Part shown: piece by piece, positions 1 through 7,994 of the stretch
How the letters are laid out: each line of letters begins with the position of its first letter
How positions within the stretch are numbered: the first letter of the stretch is position 1
From: an uncultured Erysipelotrichaceae bacterium
Lineage (GTDB): Bacteria > Bacillota_I > Bacilli_A > RF39 > UBA660
DNA length: 64,000 bases
Assembly (NCBI GenBank): GCA_902793375.1
Contig: CADBDE010000006.1
Location: 1-64,000 of the forward strand
Reading direction: 5' to 3'
The notes under the pieces: generated by a model
Told to the model about the DNA's origin: nothing
Database searches by the model: none
What the model saw: only the letters and a program-made list of their open reading frames with translations
Position numbers and translations under genes: made by a program

Positions 1-1
1 A

Positions 2-208
2 AGTAGCTTATCTTTAGAAGAACAAGCAATATTAAATATTATTAAAAACAATCCATCAATTAAACAAGAAGATATAGCACTTCAAATAAATAAGTCTGTC
101 AGAACTATTAAAAATTATATGTCAGAGATGCAGAAAAAAGGAATTATAGAAAGAAAAAATGGTAAAAGAGATGGCGAATGGATTATTTTAAAATCATCTA
201 ATGATTAA
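2..208 (+). CDS. C-terminal fragment of a winged-HTH protein (5' end outside window)
   Basis: An open frame enters from the left edge and stops at TAA 206-208, leaving 68 codons. The piece reads as a winged helix-turn-helix: helices around EEQAILNIIKNNPSIKQEDIA, the recognition-type segment KSVRTIKNYMSEMQKKGIIER, and a closing beta wing KRDGEWIIL. This tail is typical of the AlbA_2/COG2865 group of ATP-binding putative transcriptional regulators, but the diagnostic N-terminal domain lies outside the window, so the family is an inference. A terminator follows the stop. Confidence 0.6.
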   Translation, partial: SSLSLEEQAILNIIKNNPSIKQEDIALQINKSVRTIKNYMSEMQKKGIIERKNGKRDGEWIILKSSND

Positions 209-226
209 GATATTTCCATACATTAA

Positions 227-251
227 GGTGAGAAATTATCTCATCTTTTTT
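227..251 (+). terminator. Intrinsic terminator after the left-edge gene
   Basis: GGTGAGA and TCTCATC flank the loop AATTA (seven pairs including one wobble), followed by a T run. It sits 18 bases after the stop of the left-edge gene and so closes that transcript before the first array element. Confidence 0.7.
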
Positions 252-271
252 AGTAATGTTGCGATGATTAG

Positions 272-295
272 AGCAATCCTGTTTTTGTTTGCAAT
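272..295 (+). repeat. Array junction element, copy 1 (left arm degenerate)
   Basis: This copy carries the shared core AATCCTGTTTTTGTTTGCAA found nine times between here and 12.35 kb, always on the plus strand. It lacks the CAGGA left arm of the hairpin. No gene in plus orientation starts directly after it; the terminator of the minus-strand regulator follows instead. Confidence 0.85.
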
Positions 296-297
296 AA

Positions 298-324
298 AAA
301 AATGATGAGATTATTTCTCATCAA
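298..324 (-). terminator. Terminator of the HTH-CYTH regulator
   Basis: Read on the minus strand, TGATGAGA and TCTCATCA pair perfectly around AATAA and are followed by TTTTTT. The gene's own TAA stop lies in the loop. Confidence 0.8.
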
Positions 325-1045
325 TTGATTTAATAAAATATTCTGGATAGTGTTTATTACTAATTTGATTTAAGTTTATATTTAACTCATACAATAAAGC
401 TATTAATTCTTGATATTCCTCATCTTTATTTTTTGTATGTTTAACAATTTCAATCTCCATAAATAATCCTAGGTCTTTTACATCATCAAAAGATATTTCA
501 TATTTATCTTGGTATAGATATTTTTCTCTAGTTTTTTCAATACAACAAGTTTCTTCAAAACCATAAATATTTAGTATTTTAGAGAAACTATCAAAATCAT
601 TAATTTCAGTTTCATATTCATCTACATAATTATCATGTTTCTTTTTATAGTTAATTATATATTTATTATTTTCTTTTCTAACACGAAAGAATTCATTATT
701 AGTATCACGATATTTAAATGAATAATAATGAGCAATATGATTTTCAACACCTAAATATGTTGAATGCTTTTTTATTAAGTTTTTAATTCTATTATTTTCT
801 AAATCACTTGTTTTTATTTTAACTTCCATTTCAATATCATTATTATTCTTTTCTTCAATAAAATTATACAAAGAAACATTGAAGATATCACATATTTTTA
901 CGATTAAATCAATAGTTGGTAATGTTCTATTTGTTTCCCAACTTGATATAGTTTTATCTGATACAAATAGTTTGTTACCTAAACCATATTGTGACATATT
1001 ATTTTCTATTCTTAGTTTTTTAATTTTTTCACCAATATTAATCAT
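311..1045 (-). CDS. XRE-type HTH regulator fused to a CYTH (CyaB-like) domain
   Basis: This 244-residue protein has two domains. Residues about 2-58 form an XRE helix-turn-helix (SQYGLGNKLFVSDKTISSWE). From about residue 70 the sequence follows the CYTH fold: the signature ExExK is present as E72-M-E74-V-K76, with later FFRVRKENNKYIINYKKK, KTREKYLY and GLFMEIEIVK segments resembling CyaB-type CYTH proteins. CYTH enzymes bind triphosphorylated substrates with divalent metals in a beta tunnel, so the protein may sense a nucleotide or polyphosphate ligand; that is inference. The ATG at 1045 is chosen because the upstream in-frame GTG lies inside the ribosome binding site GGTGAG. It is the only minus-strand gene in the array. 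Confidence 0.7.
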   Translation of the reverse strand: MINIGEKIKKLRIENNMSQYGLGNKLFVSDKTISSWETNRTLPTIDLIVKICDIFNVSLYNFIEEKNNNDIEMEVKIKTSDLENNRIKNLIKKHSTYLGVENHIAHYYSFKYRDTNNEFFRVRKENNKYIINYKKKHDNYVDEYETEINDFDSFSKILNIYGFEETCCIEKTREKYLYQDKYEISFDDVKDLGLFMEIEIVKHTKNKDEEYQELIALLYELNINLNQISNKHYPEYFIKSIDEK

Positions 1046-1065
1046 TTTTGCTCTCACCAGTTGTT

Positions 1066-1074
1066 ATTATAACA
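1066..1074 (-). promoter_or_regulatory. Extended -10 promoter of the HTH-CYTH gene
   Basis: On the minus strand TGTTATAAT is a perfect extended -10 element, 21 bases before the ATG. No convincing -35 box is visible. Confidence 0.55.
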
Positions 1075-1158
1075 TATATCTTCAAGTTTAAACTCTATTT
1101 TTTGTAGAGAGCAAATAAGTATATTTAATGATAGTATTTAGTTGTGAGGAGGGTTATG

Positions 1159-1575
1159 ATGAATAAAGAAAACATAATTGCAAATGGAACAGAAGTATAT
1201 GTATTCAACAGATATGGTCATGAGACAAAACCACAAACGAAAGGAGTCATAGTTAGAAGTAAAGATTCTGGTGATTTATCAGAACATGGAAGTTCATGGA
1301 GTGTACAAGTATATGAAGTATTAGGTGAAGATGGAATAAAATACTTCGGAGTCTATGGAAATAGCTTCCTATATGATAATTATTTTAGAACAAAAGAGAA
1401 CTACATTAATTATCTAAACAGACTAATAAATCACAATAATGAAGAAATTGAAAAATTAAAAGAAAAGAATAGTGATTTAGAACAAATAATAATAAATGAA
1501 AGTTTAAGCAAAACTGATGAACCAGCTAAGAAATTAGTTAATAGGATTAAATATGAAAAAAAGCAAATTAGATAA
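1159..1575 (+). CDS. Hypothetical protein with C-terminal coiled coil
   Basis: The product is 138 residues. The first 75 look like a small beta-rich domain (GTEVYVFNRYGHETKPQTKG, then alternating strands), and the rest is a charged coiled coil (NHNNEEIEKLKEKNSDLEQI). I do not recognise the family. The in-frame GTG at 1144 lies inside AGGAGG, so one of the two ATGs at 1156 or 1159 is the start; 1159 gives the better spacing. It is the first of four genes sharing one array unit and overlaps the next by 23 bases, which implies translational coupling. Confidence 0.65.
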   Translation: MNKENIIANGTEVYVFNRYGHETKPQTKGVIVRSKDSGDLSEHGSSWSVQVYEVLGEDGIKYFGVYGNSFLYDNYFRTKENYINYLNRLINHNNEEIEKLKEKNSDLEQIIINESLSKTDEPAKKLVNRIKYEKKQIR

Positions 1576-2098
1576 ATATGAAAAAATATTAGAAATATTG
1601 TTAGAATTATCTAATAAAGAAGAACAAAAGTATTTTATAAAGGTTTATCGAACAAGTGAATTACAACGTATAACAACTGATATATTTGATAGAACATTAA
1701 CAAATGAAAATAGCCATATTTGGATTATTGGACTAAAAGAGTCAATAAAAGAAATAGATAAATGGGGAAATATAGATGAAAAAGGTAATCCACCATTAGG
1801 CTATGATCCACTTGAACCACAAGCTTTTCAATATGAATTAACCAAGTTAATAAATAAAGGTTATTCACTAGTAATAATGACGGATTATAGTGATGAATAT
1901 AAAATATTACCGAAAAAATGTGAGATACAAAAAGATATTTCTGAAGTGTGTTTTAAAACACATCCTATGCTTTCTGACATTTATTGTTACACTTATGATG
2001 ATGAACTACAAAAAGCAGTAGAATATTTAAGAAAAATTATAAAGAGAAATGATGAAGATATTAAAGTGTTAAAAAAAATACATAAGTTGAGGAAATAA
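1553..2098 (+). CDS. Hypothetical protein, 181 residues
   Basis: This is an intracellular, charged protein of unknown family. The middle (HIWIIGLKESIKEID, GYDPLEPQAFQYELTKLINK, YSLVIMTDYSDEYKILP) reads as an alternating alpha/beta fold and the C-terminus as a Lys-rich helix. There is no signal peptide or membrane segment. The start lies within the preceding gene behind TAGGA, and the stop is four bases before the next ATG, so it belongs to the same operon. Confidence 0.6.
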   Translation: MKKSKLDKYEKILEILLELSNKEEQKYFIKVYRTSELQRITTDIFDRTLTNENSHIWIIGLKESIKEIDKWGNIDEKGNPPLGYDPLEPQAFQYELTKLINKGYSLVIMTDYSDEYKILPKKCEIQKDISEVCFKTHPMLSDIYCYTYDDELQKAVEYLRKIIKRNDEDIKVLKKIHKLRK

Positions 2099-2102
2099 AA
2101 AT

Positions 2103-2648
2103 ATGAAAAGAAATGAATTAATAGAATTAAGAGAATTAGTAAATAATGAAATAAATAGAAGAAAAAGGATAAAAGAATTATTATCAAATGATTTAATTCA
2201 AGAATATTTAAGAATAACAAATACAAAATTTGAAGAATTAGATGATAGTAACATAAAAGAAATATTAGAACAAATGCTTTCTTCATTTGAAATAACTAAA
2301 ACAAACGGAATTTATGTTTGTACTAGTGCATATTATATTGACTGTGATATATGCTATGAAGAAACAAATTATTATTCTAGAAATGTTAATATTAATTCAG
2401 AATATGCAGAACATAGAGTATATACCGATATAGAATCAGGAAAAACTATTAAGGGACATAAAGAAGATCATTATGGAAGACCATTAATGAGAGATTTTGA
2501 AAATGAAAATATTATTCTAAATCCTTATAATACATCTAATAACAGAAATGGATATGATGAAGTGAAATTTGATTTCTTTGAGACAGCAATAAAAGATGGT
2601 CAAACTAAAGCAAAAAAGTTAGTTTTGTCTAAATATCCAAGGATATAA
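2103..2648 (+). CDS. Hypothetical protein, 181 residues
   Basis: The product has a helical, charged N-terminal half (residues 1-60) and a second half with a Cys-rich patch (CTSAYYIDCDICYEE, four cysteines within 30 residues) and a His-bearing segment (GHKEDHYGRP). The arrangement could bind metal, but I see no recognised motif. The ribosome binding site (GAGGAAA) lies in the end of the upstream gene. It is the third gene of the four-gene unit. Confidence 0.6.
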   Translation: MKRNELIELRELVNNEINRRKRIKELLSNDLIQEYLRITNTKFEELDDSNIKEILEQMLSSFEITKTNGIYVCTSAYYIDCDICYEETNYYSRNVNINSEYAEHRVYTDIESGKTIKGHKEDHYGRPLMRDFENENIILNPYNTSNNRNGYDEVKFDFFETAIKDGQTKAKKLVLSKYPRI

Positions 2649-2663
2649 ATAGGAGGTATTTAA

Positions 2664-3179
2664 ATGAGAGAAATGGAAAAAAAGTTATTAAAATTAAAAA
2701 AACGAATGGAAGAATGTGATCATTTATTTATAAAAGAAGAAGAAGGTTTCTGGGCTCCCGGTTTTCACTCTTCAGATTATGAATACATACCAACTGTAGT
2801 AACATGTCTAAAATGTGGTTTGAATAATAAACATCGAGGTAGAGAATACGATAAACTTATGTTATTCACGGATCCTTTAGGATATTATTGGGATCGAATT
2901 AATGATGAGATATTTAAAAAACAATATCCAAGCAGTAAAAAGGGAGAATCTACTTATAATTTCATATCTGATGAAAAATTTAGAGCAATTAATCCAGCTA
3001 CCTTATATCAAATAGCAATATATATTAATCCAAATGGAACAAATGAAGAAATATTTAATACGATGAAAGAATTAAGAGAAATACAACATAGAGAAGGAAG
3101 ATTAGGAATAGATAATCAAGAATTATTAGATAGTTTAAAAGATAGATTAAGTAATGAAAAAAGATTAATAAAGAAATAA
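2664..3179 (+). CDS. Hypothetical protein with a CDH/CxxC putative zinc site
   Basis: This 171-residue protein has C18-D-H20 and C48-x-x-C51 (VTCLKCGLNNKHRG), a plausible zinc knuckle. Residues about 115-140 contain INPNGTNEEIFNTMKELREI, which matches the spacing of RIKPNGNNVELLKICDELSG in the gene of the next array unit, so the two probably share a C-terminal domain. The start is fixed by AGGAGG eight bases upstream. It ends the operon; an array junction element follows after nine bases. Function unknown. Confidence 0.6.
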   Translation: MREMEKKLLKLKKRMEECDHLFIKEEEGFWAPGFHSSDYEYIPTVVTCLKCGLNNKHRGREYDKLMLFTDPLGYYWDRINDEIFKKQYPSSKKGESTYNFISDEKFRAINPATLYQIAIYINPNGTNEEIFNTMKELREIQHREGRLGIDNQELLDSLKDRLSNEKRLIKK

Positions 3180-3187
3180 AATATTAT

Positions 3188-3211
3188 AGCAATCCTGTTT
3201 TTGTTTGCAAT
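3188..3211 (+). repeat. Array junction element, copy 2 (left arm lost)
   Basis: The core is intact but the CAGGA left arm is absent, so no hairpin can form here. The tail TTGCAA (3205-3210) is followed 18 bases later by AATAAT, a weak -10 for the next gene. Confidence 0.85.
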
Positions 3212-3258
3212 TAATAATGATTTTTGTGAATAATAAGTACTTATACGGAGGTTTTTGT

Positions 3259-3964
3259 ATGAATAGAGAAATACTTGCGGACAATGGTTATTCATTAAGT
3301 GTTAATTCATTTCTTTTTGCTATACTTACTAGTCGATCATATTGCCGATGATATGGTTGAAATAAGTTTTGATGACTTTGAGAACAAAAGAATACAGTTT
3401 TGGAATTGTGGTAAGCAATGCTATTATAGTTTTGCAAAAGATGAATTATGTGATAATTTAGATAATTCTTATAAGCCATATATTAATTCAATTGGTAGAT
3501 TTAAATGGGCTGTCGATATGGCAAAAGTTTTTAGTGGTTATAATAATTTTGTTAATAGTTTAAAAGAAAAAGATTTAAAATTATTTTATTATGATGAATT
3601 TTATATGAAGGTTTATTATTTATTTGATTTGTTTCAAATAGATATAAGAATTTTTGATAGTCCTTATCATAGTGTAACAGGTTTACTTAAATGTCGTTGG
3701 ATGTTTTATGATAGAGAAACATATAGTGATGCATTGAAGCATCAAGAATTTTTGTTCAAGATATCAAAAAGAATAAAGCCTAATGGAAATAATGTTGAAT
3801 TGCTAAAAATATGTGACGAATTATCCGGGATTGAATGTCAAGAACTGAGATGTACAGATATAGATGGTAAAATGTGCAGATTAAATGATGAAGAGGTAGA
3901 AAAGTCTATAGAAGAAAAAATAGACAATTTAAAGTTAAGAGTATTGCGCAAAAAAGAGGATTGA
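3259..3964 (+). pseudogene. Hypothetical gene with a +1 frameshift near its start
   Basis: A strong ribosome binding site (CGGAGG) and ATG at 3259 open a frame (MNREILADNGYSLSVNSFLF) that stops at TGA 3349-3351. From about 3330 the long frame to 3964 takes over, and joining them needs the loss of one base. Without the join, the long frame has only a poorly placed GTG at 3299 with no ribosome binding site. The joined product of about 235 residues is Cys-rich and shares the PNGxN C-terminal motif with the protein ending at 3179. A sequencing error or a true lesion would look the same. Function unknown. Confidence 0.55.
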
Positions 3965-4038
3965 AAAGCTTTTAAATATATTTATATATGGATTGTAGCT
4001 TTAATAATAGTGGAAAGGTTTTAAGTAAAACATTATAA

Positions 4039-4066
4039 CAGGAGTGATCCTGTTTTTGTTTGCAAT
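4039..4066 (+). repeat. Array junction element, copy 3 (GTGA loop)
   Basis: This is a full-length element with stem CAGGA/TCCTG, the loop GTGA and the tail TTTTTGTTTGCAAT. The loop differs from the GCAA of other copies but stays GNRA, consistent with selection on an RNA hairpin. Confidence 0.9.
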
Positions 4067-4093
4067 TTTAATAATTATATTGTATTTAATATA

Positions 4094-4102
4094 TGATATA
4101 AT
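4094..4102 (+). promoter_or_regulatory. Extended -10 promoter for the 4125/4273 gene pair
   Basis: TGATATAAT is a perfect extended -10 element 23 bases before the ATG at 4125. In this unit the -35 supplied by the junction element is too far upstream to be used with it. Confidence 0.6.
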
Positions 4103-4124
4103 TAAATGGTAAGGAGTTTTCAAA

Positions 4125-4298
4125 ATGGAAGATATAGTAACAGTAAAAAGCTATGATGGAAAGTTAGTAAGAGTTCCATTAAGCAAAAAAGAAGAGTATT
4201 TAAATAAACAAAAAGAAATAAAAATATTGCTAGATAGTGGCAAAACAAAAGAAGAAGTATTGAGGATTTTAAATGAAAGAAAAGATAATAGAGTTTAA
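4125..4298 (+). CDS. Small hypothetical protein, 57 residues
   Basis: This is a short frame preceded by AAGGAG, 26 bases overlapping the large gene at 4273. The product has a beta-strand-like start (DIVTVKSYDGKLVRVP) and a charged helical tail. Its placement in front of, and overlapping, a putative metallopeptidase gene resembles an antitoxin or chaperone arrangement, but there is no family evidence. Confidence 0.55.
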   Translation: MEDIVTVKSYDGKLVRVPLSKKEEYLNKQKEIKILLDSGKTKEEVLRILNERKDNRV

Positions 4299-6306
4299 TA
4301 AAAGATTTGGATTAAACACTGAATTTATTACTGACTCTGAAATAGAAGGATACTCTTTAGGAAATACAATATATATAAATGAAAACTCTAGTGATATAGA
4401 AAAAGTAAATAAACATGAACTGTTACATTTTTTTGAAGATGATGAAACATTTAATGAAATAAAAAAAGAAGTATTAAAAATAGATGAAGAAAGATTAAAG
4501 AAAATAAGAAGAGAATATTATTTAAGATATTGTGGATTATATACAGAAGAAGAAATACAAAATGGAATAATAGATACTGAGATAGTAATAGATATATTAA
4601 TAGATAATAGTATTTTTACATTTGATCAAGGATTAAAACTAGGAGATTATGTATTAAAAGAAATAACTAATAATCTAGAAGAAAAAAGATATTTAAATTT
4701 AAGTTTAAACTCTAAAATAAACAATATGAATATTTCAAAATGGGATAAATTATTTATTCTAAATTATTATGATGGAACAGAAAATCATTTATTTCCAGAA
4801 AAAGAAGGAAGACAAGAAAGAATAAAAGAAGATATAAGAAAAGAACTAGAAAGATTATATAATTTAAAAGAAGAAGATTTTATAATAAATCCAAATAGTA
4901 AAGACATAATAAGAGAATATGAAAGTGAAATAAAAGCATTAGAAGCAAGAGGGGAATCTGCAGATTATATTAAAAATAATAAAAAAAGATTTTTAAGCGA
5001 ACTTTCAAATCATTTTAGTAAACAATTATATGAAGAATATAAACATATAATAGATTATATAAAACAAACTAATTATGAAGATTCATTTAAAGTATTAATG
5101 TTAAGAGAAACATTATCAAAGACATATAAATTAGATACAACAAATGGAAAGAAAACAATAGTTAATAAAAGAAATATGCATGAGACAATTGCAAGTCATA
5201 TGACTTTAAACGAAACAGTATTAAATACAATATATAATAATGTAAGTGATTATAATAGCTTTGCAAATTTATATTTTGCAGGATTAGAGATATTTAATCA
5301 AACAATAGCACAAAAGAATAATATTTCACTTGAAAATGTAGAGACATATGAAATGGGACATTGGATTAAATTTGATGGAAAAACAACAGATGAAGAAAAC
5401 TATATAAGAAATTCTCAAGAATTATCTTCTTTAGTGAAAGATACCCCTTGGTGTACAAAGTCTTTAGCATCATCACAATTATCAGAGGGAGATTTTTATG
5501 TATTTGTAGATAATGGTAATAATCCACATATAGCAGTAAAGATGAATGGTGATGAAATAGATGAAGTAAGAGGAACCTTAAATGGAAACTCTCAAGAATT
5601 AGAAGAGGATTATAGAAAAGTAGCCATATCATTTTTAGAAAATAATAAAGAAATAAAAAACGGAAAAAAATGGTTAAGAAAAGAAGAATGGAATAAAAGA
5701 TTAATAAGTTATATAGAAAGTATTGAAAACAAAACATTTACAAAAGAAGATGTACCAAAATTAATAGAAGATTATTTTGGTAAATATGAATACAAAGCAC
5801 ATGGAAGTGAAAATTCAAATAAAGAAAAACTAGAAAAATTATTACCAAGAATAAAAAAGAATATAGCAGAATATTATAATTGTGCTGAAGATGAAATAGT
5901 TTTTGAAGATATAGATTTTTCTTTTTCAGAGTATGAAGATATGCAAATATTTCCTTATAAAGTCATATTTGGGTCAGCCGATTTTAAATATTCTGAAATG
6001 AAATCTTTAGGGAATTTAACAACAATTGTTGGGTCTGCTTATTTTAATTTCTCAGAAGTTCAATCTTTAGGTAATTTAACGACAATTGGTGGAAATGCAG
6101 ATTTTAGTGATTCCCAAGTTGAAGACTTAGGAAATCTAACGATAATTGGTGGTTACGCAGATTTTAGTGATTCAAAAATACAAGATTTTGGTAATTTGGA
6201 AAACATTTTTGGAAAAGTAATTGTGGATTCTGAATTAATGGAATTATATCGTCTTGAATTTGATGAAACAGGACATAGAAAAAAAGAAAATGGAATTAAA
6301 AGATAA
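4273..6306 (+). CDS. Large protein with HELLH motif, PWCT-type central domain and solenoid tail
   Basis: The 677-residue product has no signal peptide. Residues 48-52 are HELLH, a zincin-type motif, with acidic residues following. The centre (about 300-460) carries DTPWCTKSL, GDFYVFVDNG, PHIAVKMNGDEIDEVRGT and Q, a set I have seen in uncharacterised phage and bacterial proteins but cannot name with certainty. The tail (about 560-650) has four near-regular repeats of about 22 residues (SLGNLTTIGGNADFSDSQVE), forming a leucine-rich-like solenoid suited to binding another macromolecule. The start follows GAGG. An effector or intracellular peptidase role is an inference. Confidence 0.6.
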   Translation: MKEKIIEFNKRFGLNTEFITDSEIEGYSLGNTIYINENSSDIEKVNKHELLHFFEDDETFNEIKKEVLKIDEERLKKIRREYYLRYCGLYTEEEIQNGIIDTEIVIDILIDNSIFTFDQGLKLGDYVLKEITNNLEEKRYLNLSLNSKINNMNISKWDKLFILNYYDGTENHLFPEKEGRQERIKEDIRKELERLYNLKEEDFIINPNSKDIIREYESEIKALEARGESADYIKNNKKRFLSELSNHFSKQLYEEYKHIIDYIKQTNYEDSFKVLMLRETLSKTYKLDTTNGKKTIVNKRNMHETIASHMTLNETVLNTIYNNVSDYNSFANLYFAGLEIFNQTIAQKNNISLENVETYEMGHWIKFDGKTTDEENYIRNSQELSSLVKDTPWCTKSLASSQLSEGDFYVFVDNGNNPHIAVKMNGDEIDEVRGTLNGNSQELEEDYRKVAISFLENNKEIKNGKKWLRKEEWNKRLISYIESIENKTFTKEDVPKLIEDYFGKYEYKAHGSENSNKEKLEKLLPRIKKNIAEYYNCAEDEIVFEDIDFSFSEYEDMQIFPYKVIFGSADFKYSEMKSLGNLTTIVGSAYFNFSEVQSLGNLTTIGGNADFSDSQVEDLGNLTIIGGYADFSDSKIQDFGNLENIFGKVIVDSELMELYRLEFDETGHRKKENGIKR

Positions 6307-6329
6307 GCTTTATTTGAAAATTATTATAG

Positions 6330-6357
6330 CAGGAGCAATCCTGTTTTTGTTTGCAAT
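6330..6357 (+). repeat. Array junction element, copy 4 (GCAA loop)
   Basis: The hairpin CAGGA-GCAA-TCCTG is followed by TTTTTGTTTGCAAT. It lies 23 bases after the upstream stop and forms an intrinsic terminator for it. Confidence 0.9.
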
Positions 6358-6379
6358 AATATGGGGTTTAATGTATAAT
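6351..6379 (+). promoter_or_regulatory. Junction-derived promoter for the 6401 gene
   Basis: TTGCAA from the element tail, 17 bases, then TATAAT. The 34 bases from TTTAATG to the GAGG ribosome binding site are nearly identical to those at 8683-8712. Confidence 0.7.
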
Positions 6380-6400
6380 AAATAACTTGTGAGGAATAGT

Positions 6401-7105
6401 ATGGATGATAATGAAAAAAATACGATTATGGACTGGGAAAAACAAATGTATGCTGAAATAGAAAGCAAAATAGATAAAGAAATTGAACTTCATAAAAAAA
6501 ATAATGTGAGTGTAAATAAAAAAACAAATGGCAAAGTAATAATGAATTTAAAAAGACTTTATAGTCCACAATATTATGCTTTATATAAAAAAAGAAGAAT
6601 TGAAGAAGAGGTGTATGTATATAGAATGGCATACACATTAAGTATATTAGAGAAATGTGGCTTGAATTTAGAAAAATTCGAAGCTTCAACTTTATTTAAT
6701 TCAGCAAGAACTGATTTAATGCTTGACCACATTCAAGGTAAAATAGATGGATATGATTTATATCTAACTGGTGAAAAGGTTGATTCTCGTTTTCTGTCTA
6801 ATGTTTTATATGTAAGAAAATCAAATGGTAATCCACTTGATGTAAATAATCTATCTTGTAAATTTAAAGATAATAAATTAATTTTTGAATCAAATGGAGA
6901 AAAATTTGAGTATTCTAAAGATGAACATTGTCTTATATACTTAAATGACAAGGTGATAATTCGAAACGATGGAATTCCAACTCCAAAAGAAATGGCAAGT
7001 TATTTTGAAGCTCTTGACAAACAATCCAAAATTGATTCTGAAATGCGTGCTAATATGGAAAATAAAAAATTAACATATTATAATGACAGAATAATTATGA
7101 GATAA
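6401..7105 (+). CDS. Hypothetical protein, 234 residues
   Basis: The product is a charged intracellular protein with a coiled N-terminal third (EKQMYAEIESKIDKEIELHK), a helical middle (RRIEEEVYVYRMAYTLSILE) and a beta-rich end (NKLIFESNGEKFEYSKDEH). No family is recognised. An upstream in-frame GTG at 6389 is part of the GTGAGGAA ribosome binding site, so ATG 6401 is the start. It is a single-gene unit with its own promoter and terminator. Confidence 0.6.
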   Translation: MDDNEKNTIMDWEKQMYAEIESKIDKEIELHKKNNVSVNKKTNGKVIMNLKRLYSPQYYALYKKRRIEEEVYVYRMAYTLSILEKCGLNLEKFEASTLFNSARTDLMLDHIQGKIDGYDLYLTGEKVDSRFLSNVLYVRKSNGNPLDVNNLSCKFKDNKLIFESNGEKFEYSKDEHCLIYLNDKVIIRNDGIPTPKEMASYFEALDKQSKIDSEMRANMENKKLTYYNDRIIMR

Positions 7106-7115
7106 TGTGAACTAG

Positions 7116-7143
7116 CAGGAGCAATCCTGTTTTTGTTTGCAAT
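7116..7143 (+). repeat. Array junction element, copy 5 (GCAA loop)
   Basis: This is a full element identical in stem, loop and tail to copy 4, ten bases after the preceding stop. Unlike the others, its -35 tail is separated from the next promoter by an inserted second hairpin. Confidence 0.9.
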
Positions 7144-7160
7144 TATTTTTGATGTGAAAA

Positions 7161-7185
7161 GGGAACTCATGAATGAGTTCCTTTA
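7161..7185 (+). terminator. Second hairpin inserted in the junction
   Basis: GGAACTCAT and ATGAGTTCC form nine perfect pairs around a two-base loop, followed by only TTT. It adds about 60 bases between the element and the next promoter and may be a weak terminator or an insertion footprint. Confidence 0.5.
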
Positions 7186-7199
7186 ATTTGTCTATATAC

Positions 7200-7228
7200 T
7201 TGTGTAAACAATAGTTTTAATGTATAAT
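7200..7228 (+). promoter_or_regulatory. Promoter for the C39-like peptidase gene
   Basis: TTGTGT, 17 bases, TATAAT. The -10 context TTTAATGTATAATAAATGAC matches the other array promoters although the -35 is not from the junction element. Confidence 0.55.
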
Positions 7229-7256
7229 AAATGACTTGTTGGGGATATGGATAAAG

Positions 7257-7925
7257 ATGGAAAAATATGATATTGTTATGCCTAATGAATTAGGAAGAAA
7301 AAAAACGATAAGATATAAGCAATATATGTATGGTGAAGTTGATGGAATACAAAAATTTAGATTGGATAGACATGGATGTGGACCAACTACAATGGCAACA
7401 ATTCTTTCTAGTTTAGGATATAATTTGAATCCAGAAGATATTGCTAAAATGTTATTGTTAGATGAATTTGGAAATCAAATAGATTTTTATAATGATTTAG
7501 AAAACGGAAGATTGGGAACACGTGATTTAGGTTTTATTTATCTATTAAATAGAATCATTCGTAAAGGAATTTGTGATATAAGCTATGATTTAATTAAATT
7601 AAGTTATGAACATCCAGAACTAAAAAAAGAATCGGTGTTAGAAATGATAAAAAATGAATATATGGCTATGATTTGTGTTGGACCACATAATGATTATTAT
7701 CCAAAAACATTTTCTAATGGTGGGCATTATATTGCCATAACAAGTGTTAATAATTTTAACAATGAGTTTTATGTAGCTAATCCTAATAATATAGGAGATA
7801 ATCAAATAGATTGTACATTCACTTATGAAACAATTGCATCTAATTTATTTTCTAATTGCTTTGATTTTTTAATGATAAAAAATAATCAAGAGACACCAAA
7901 AGTATTAAGCAAAAAGCAAAAATAG
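7257..7925 (+). CDS. C39-like (papain-fold) cysteine peptidase, cytoplasmic
   Basis: This protein of 222 residues has the hallmarks of the Peptidase_C39_2 group: HGCGPTTMATILSSLG with the nucleophile at C41 preceded by a GCGP turn, GGHYIAITSVN with H157, and the following strand EFYVANPNN. There is no signal peptide, membrane segment or ABC domain, so it would act inside the cell or as a released factor. A TTG at 7236 is possible, but ATG 7257 fits the GGGGAT ribosome binding site better. Its stop codon TAG is the first part of the next junction element. Confidence 0.6.
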   Translation: MEKYDIVMPNELGRKKTIRYKQYMYGEVDGIQKFRLDRHGCGPTTMATILSSLGYNLNPEDIAKMLLLDEFGNQIDFYNDLENGRLGTRDLGFIYLLNRIIRKGICDISYDLIKLSYEHPELKKESVLEMIKNEYMAMICVGPHNDYYPKTFSNGGHYIAITSVNNFNNEFYVANPNNIGDNQIDCTFTYETIASNLFSNCFDFLMIKNNQETPKVLSKKQK

Positions 7926-7946
7926 GAGCAATCCTGTTTTTGTTTG
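7924..7946 (+). repeat. Array junction element, copy 6 (fused to a stop codon)
   Basis: TAGGA-GCAA-TCCTG plus TTTTTGTTTG; the element begins within the TAG stop of the peptidase gene. Its tail changes to TTGATG, followed by 16 bases and TATAAT (7966-7971). Confidence 0.85.
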
Positions 7947-7971
7947 ATGGTTTTTATGTCTATTTTATAAT
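7944..7971 (+). promoter_or_regulatory. Junction-derived promoter for the 7995 gene
   Basis: TTGATG from the diverged element tail, 16 bases, perfect TATAAT. Confidence 0.6.
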
Positions 7972-7994
7972 GTCATGAGATTTGAGGTGATTAG

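Noticed and set aside
879-1091. Plus-strand frame opposite the HTH-CYTH gene
   Set aside because: It is antisense to a well-supported gene with motifs, ribosome binding site and promoter on the minus strand.
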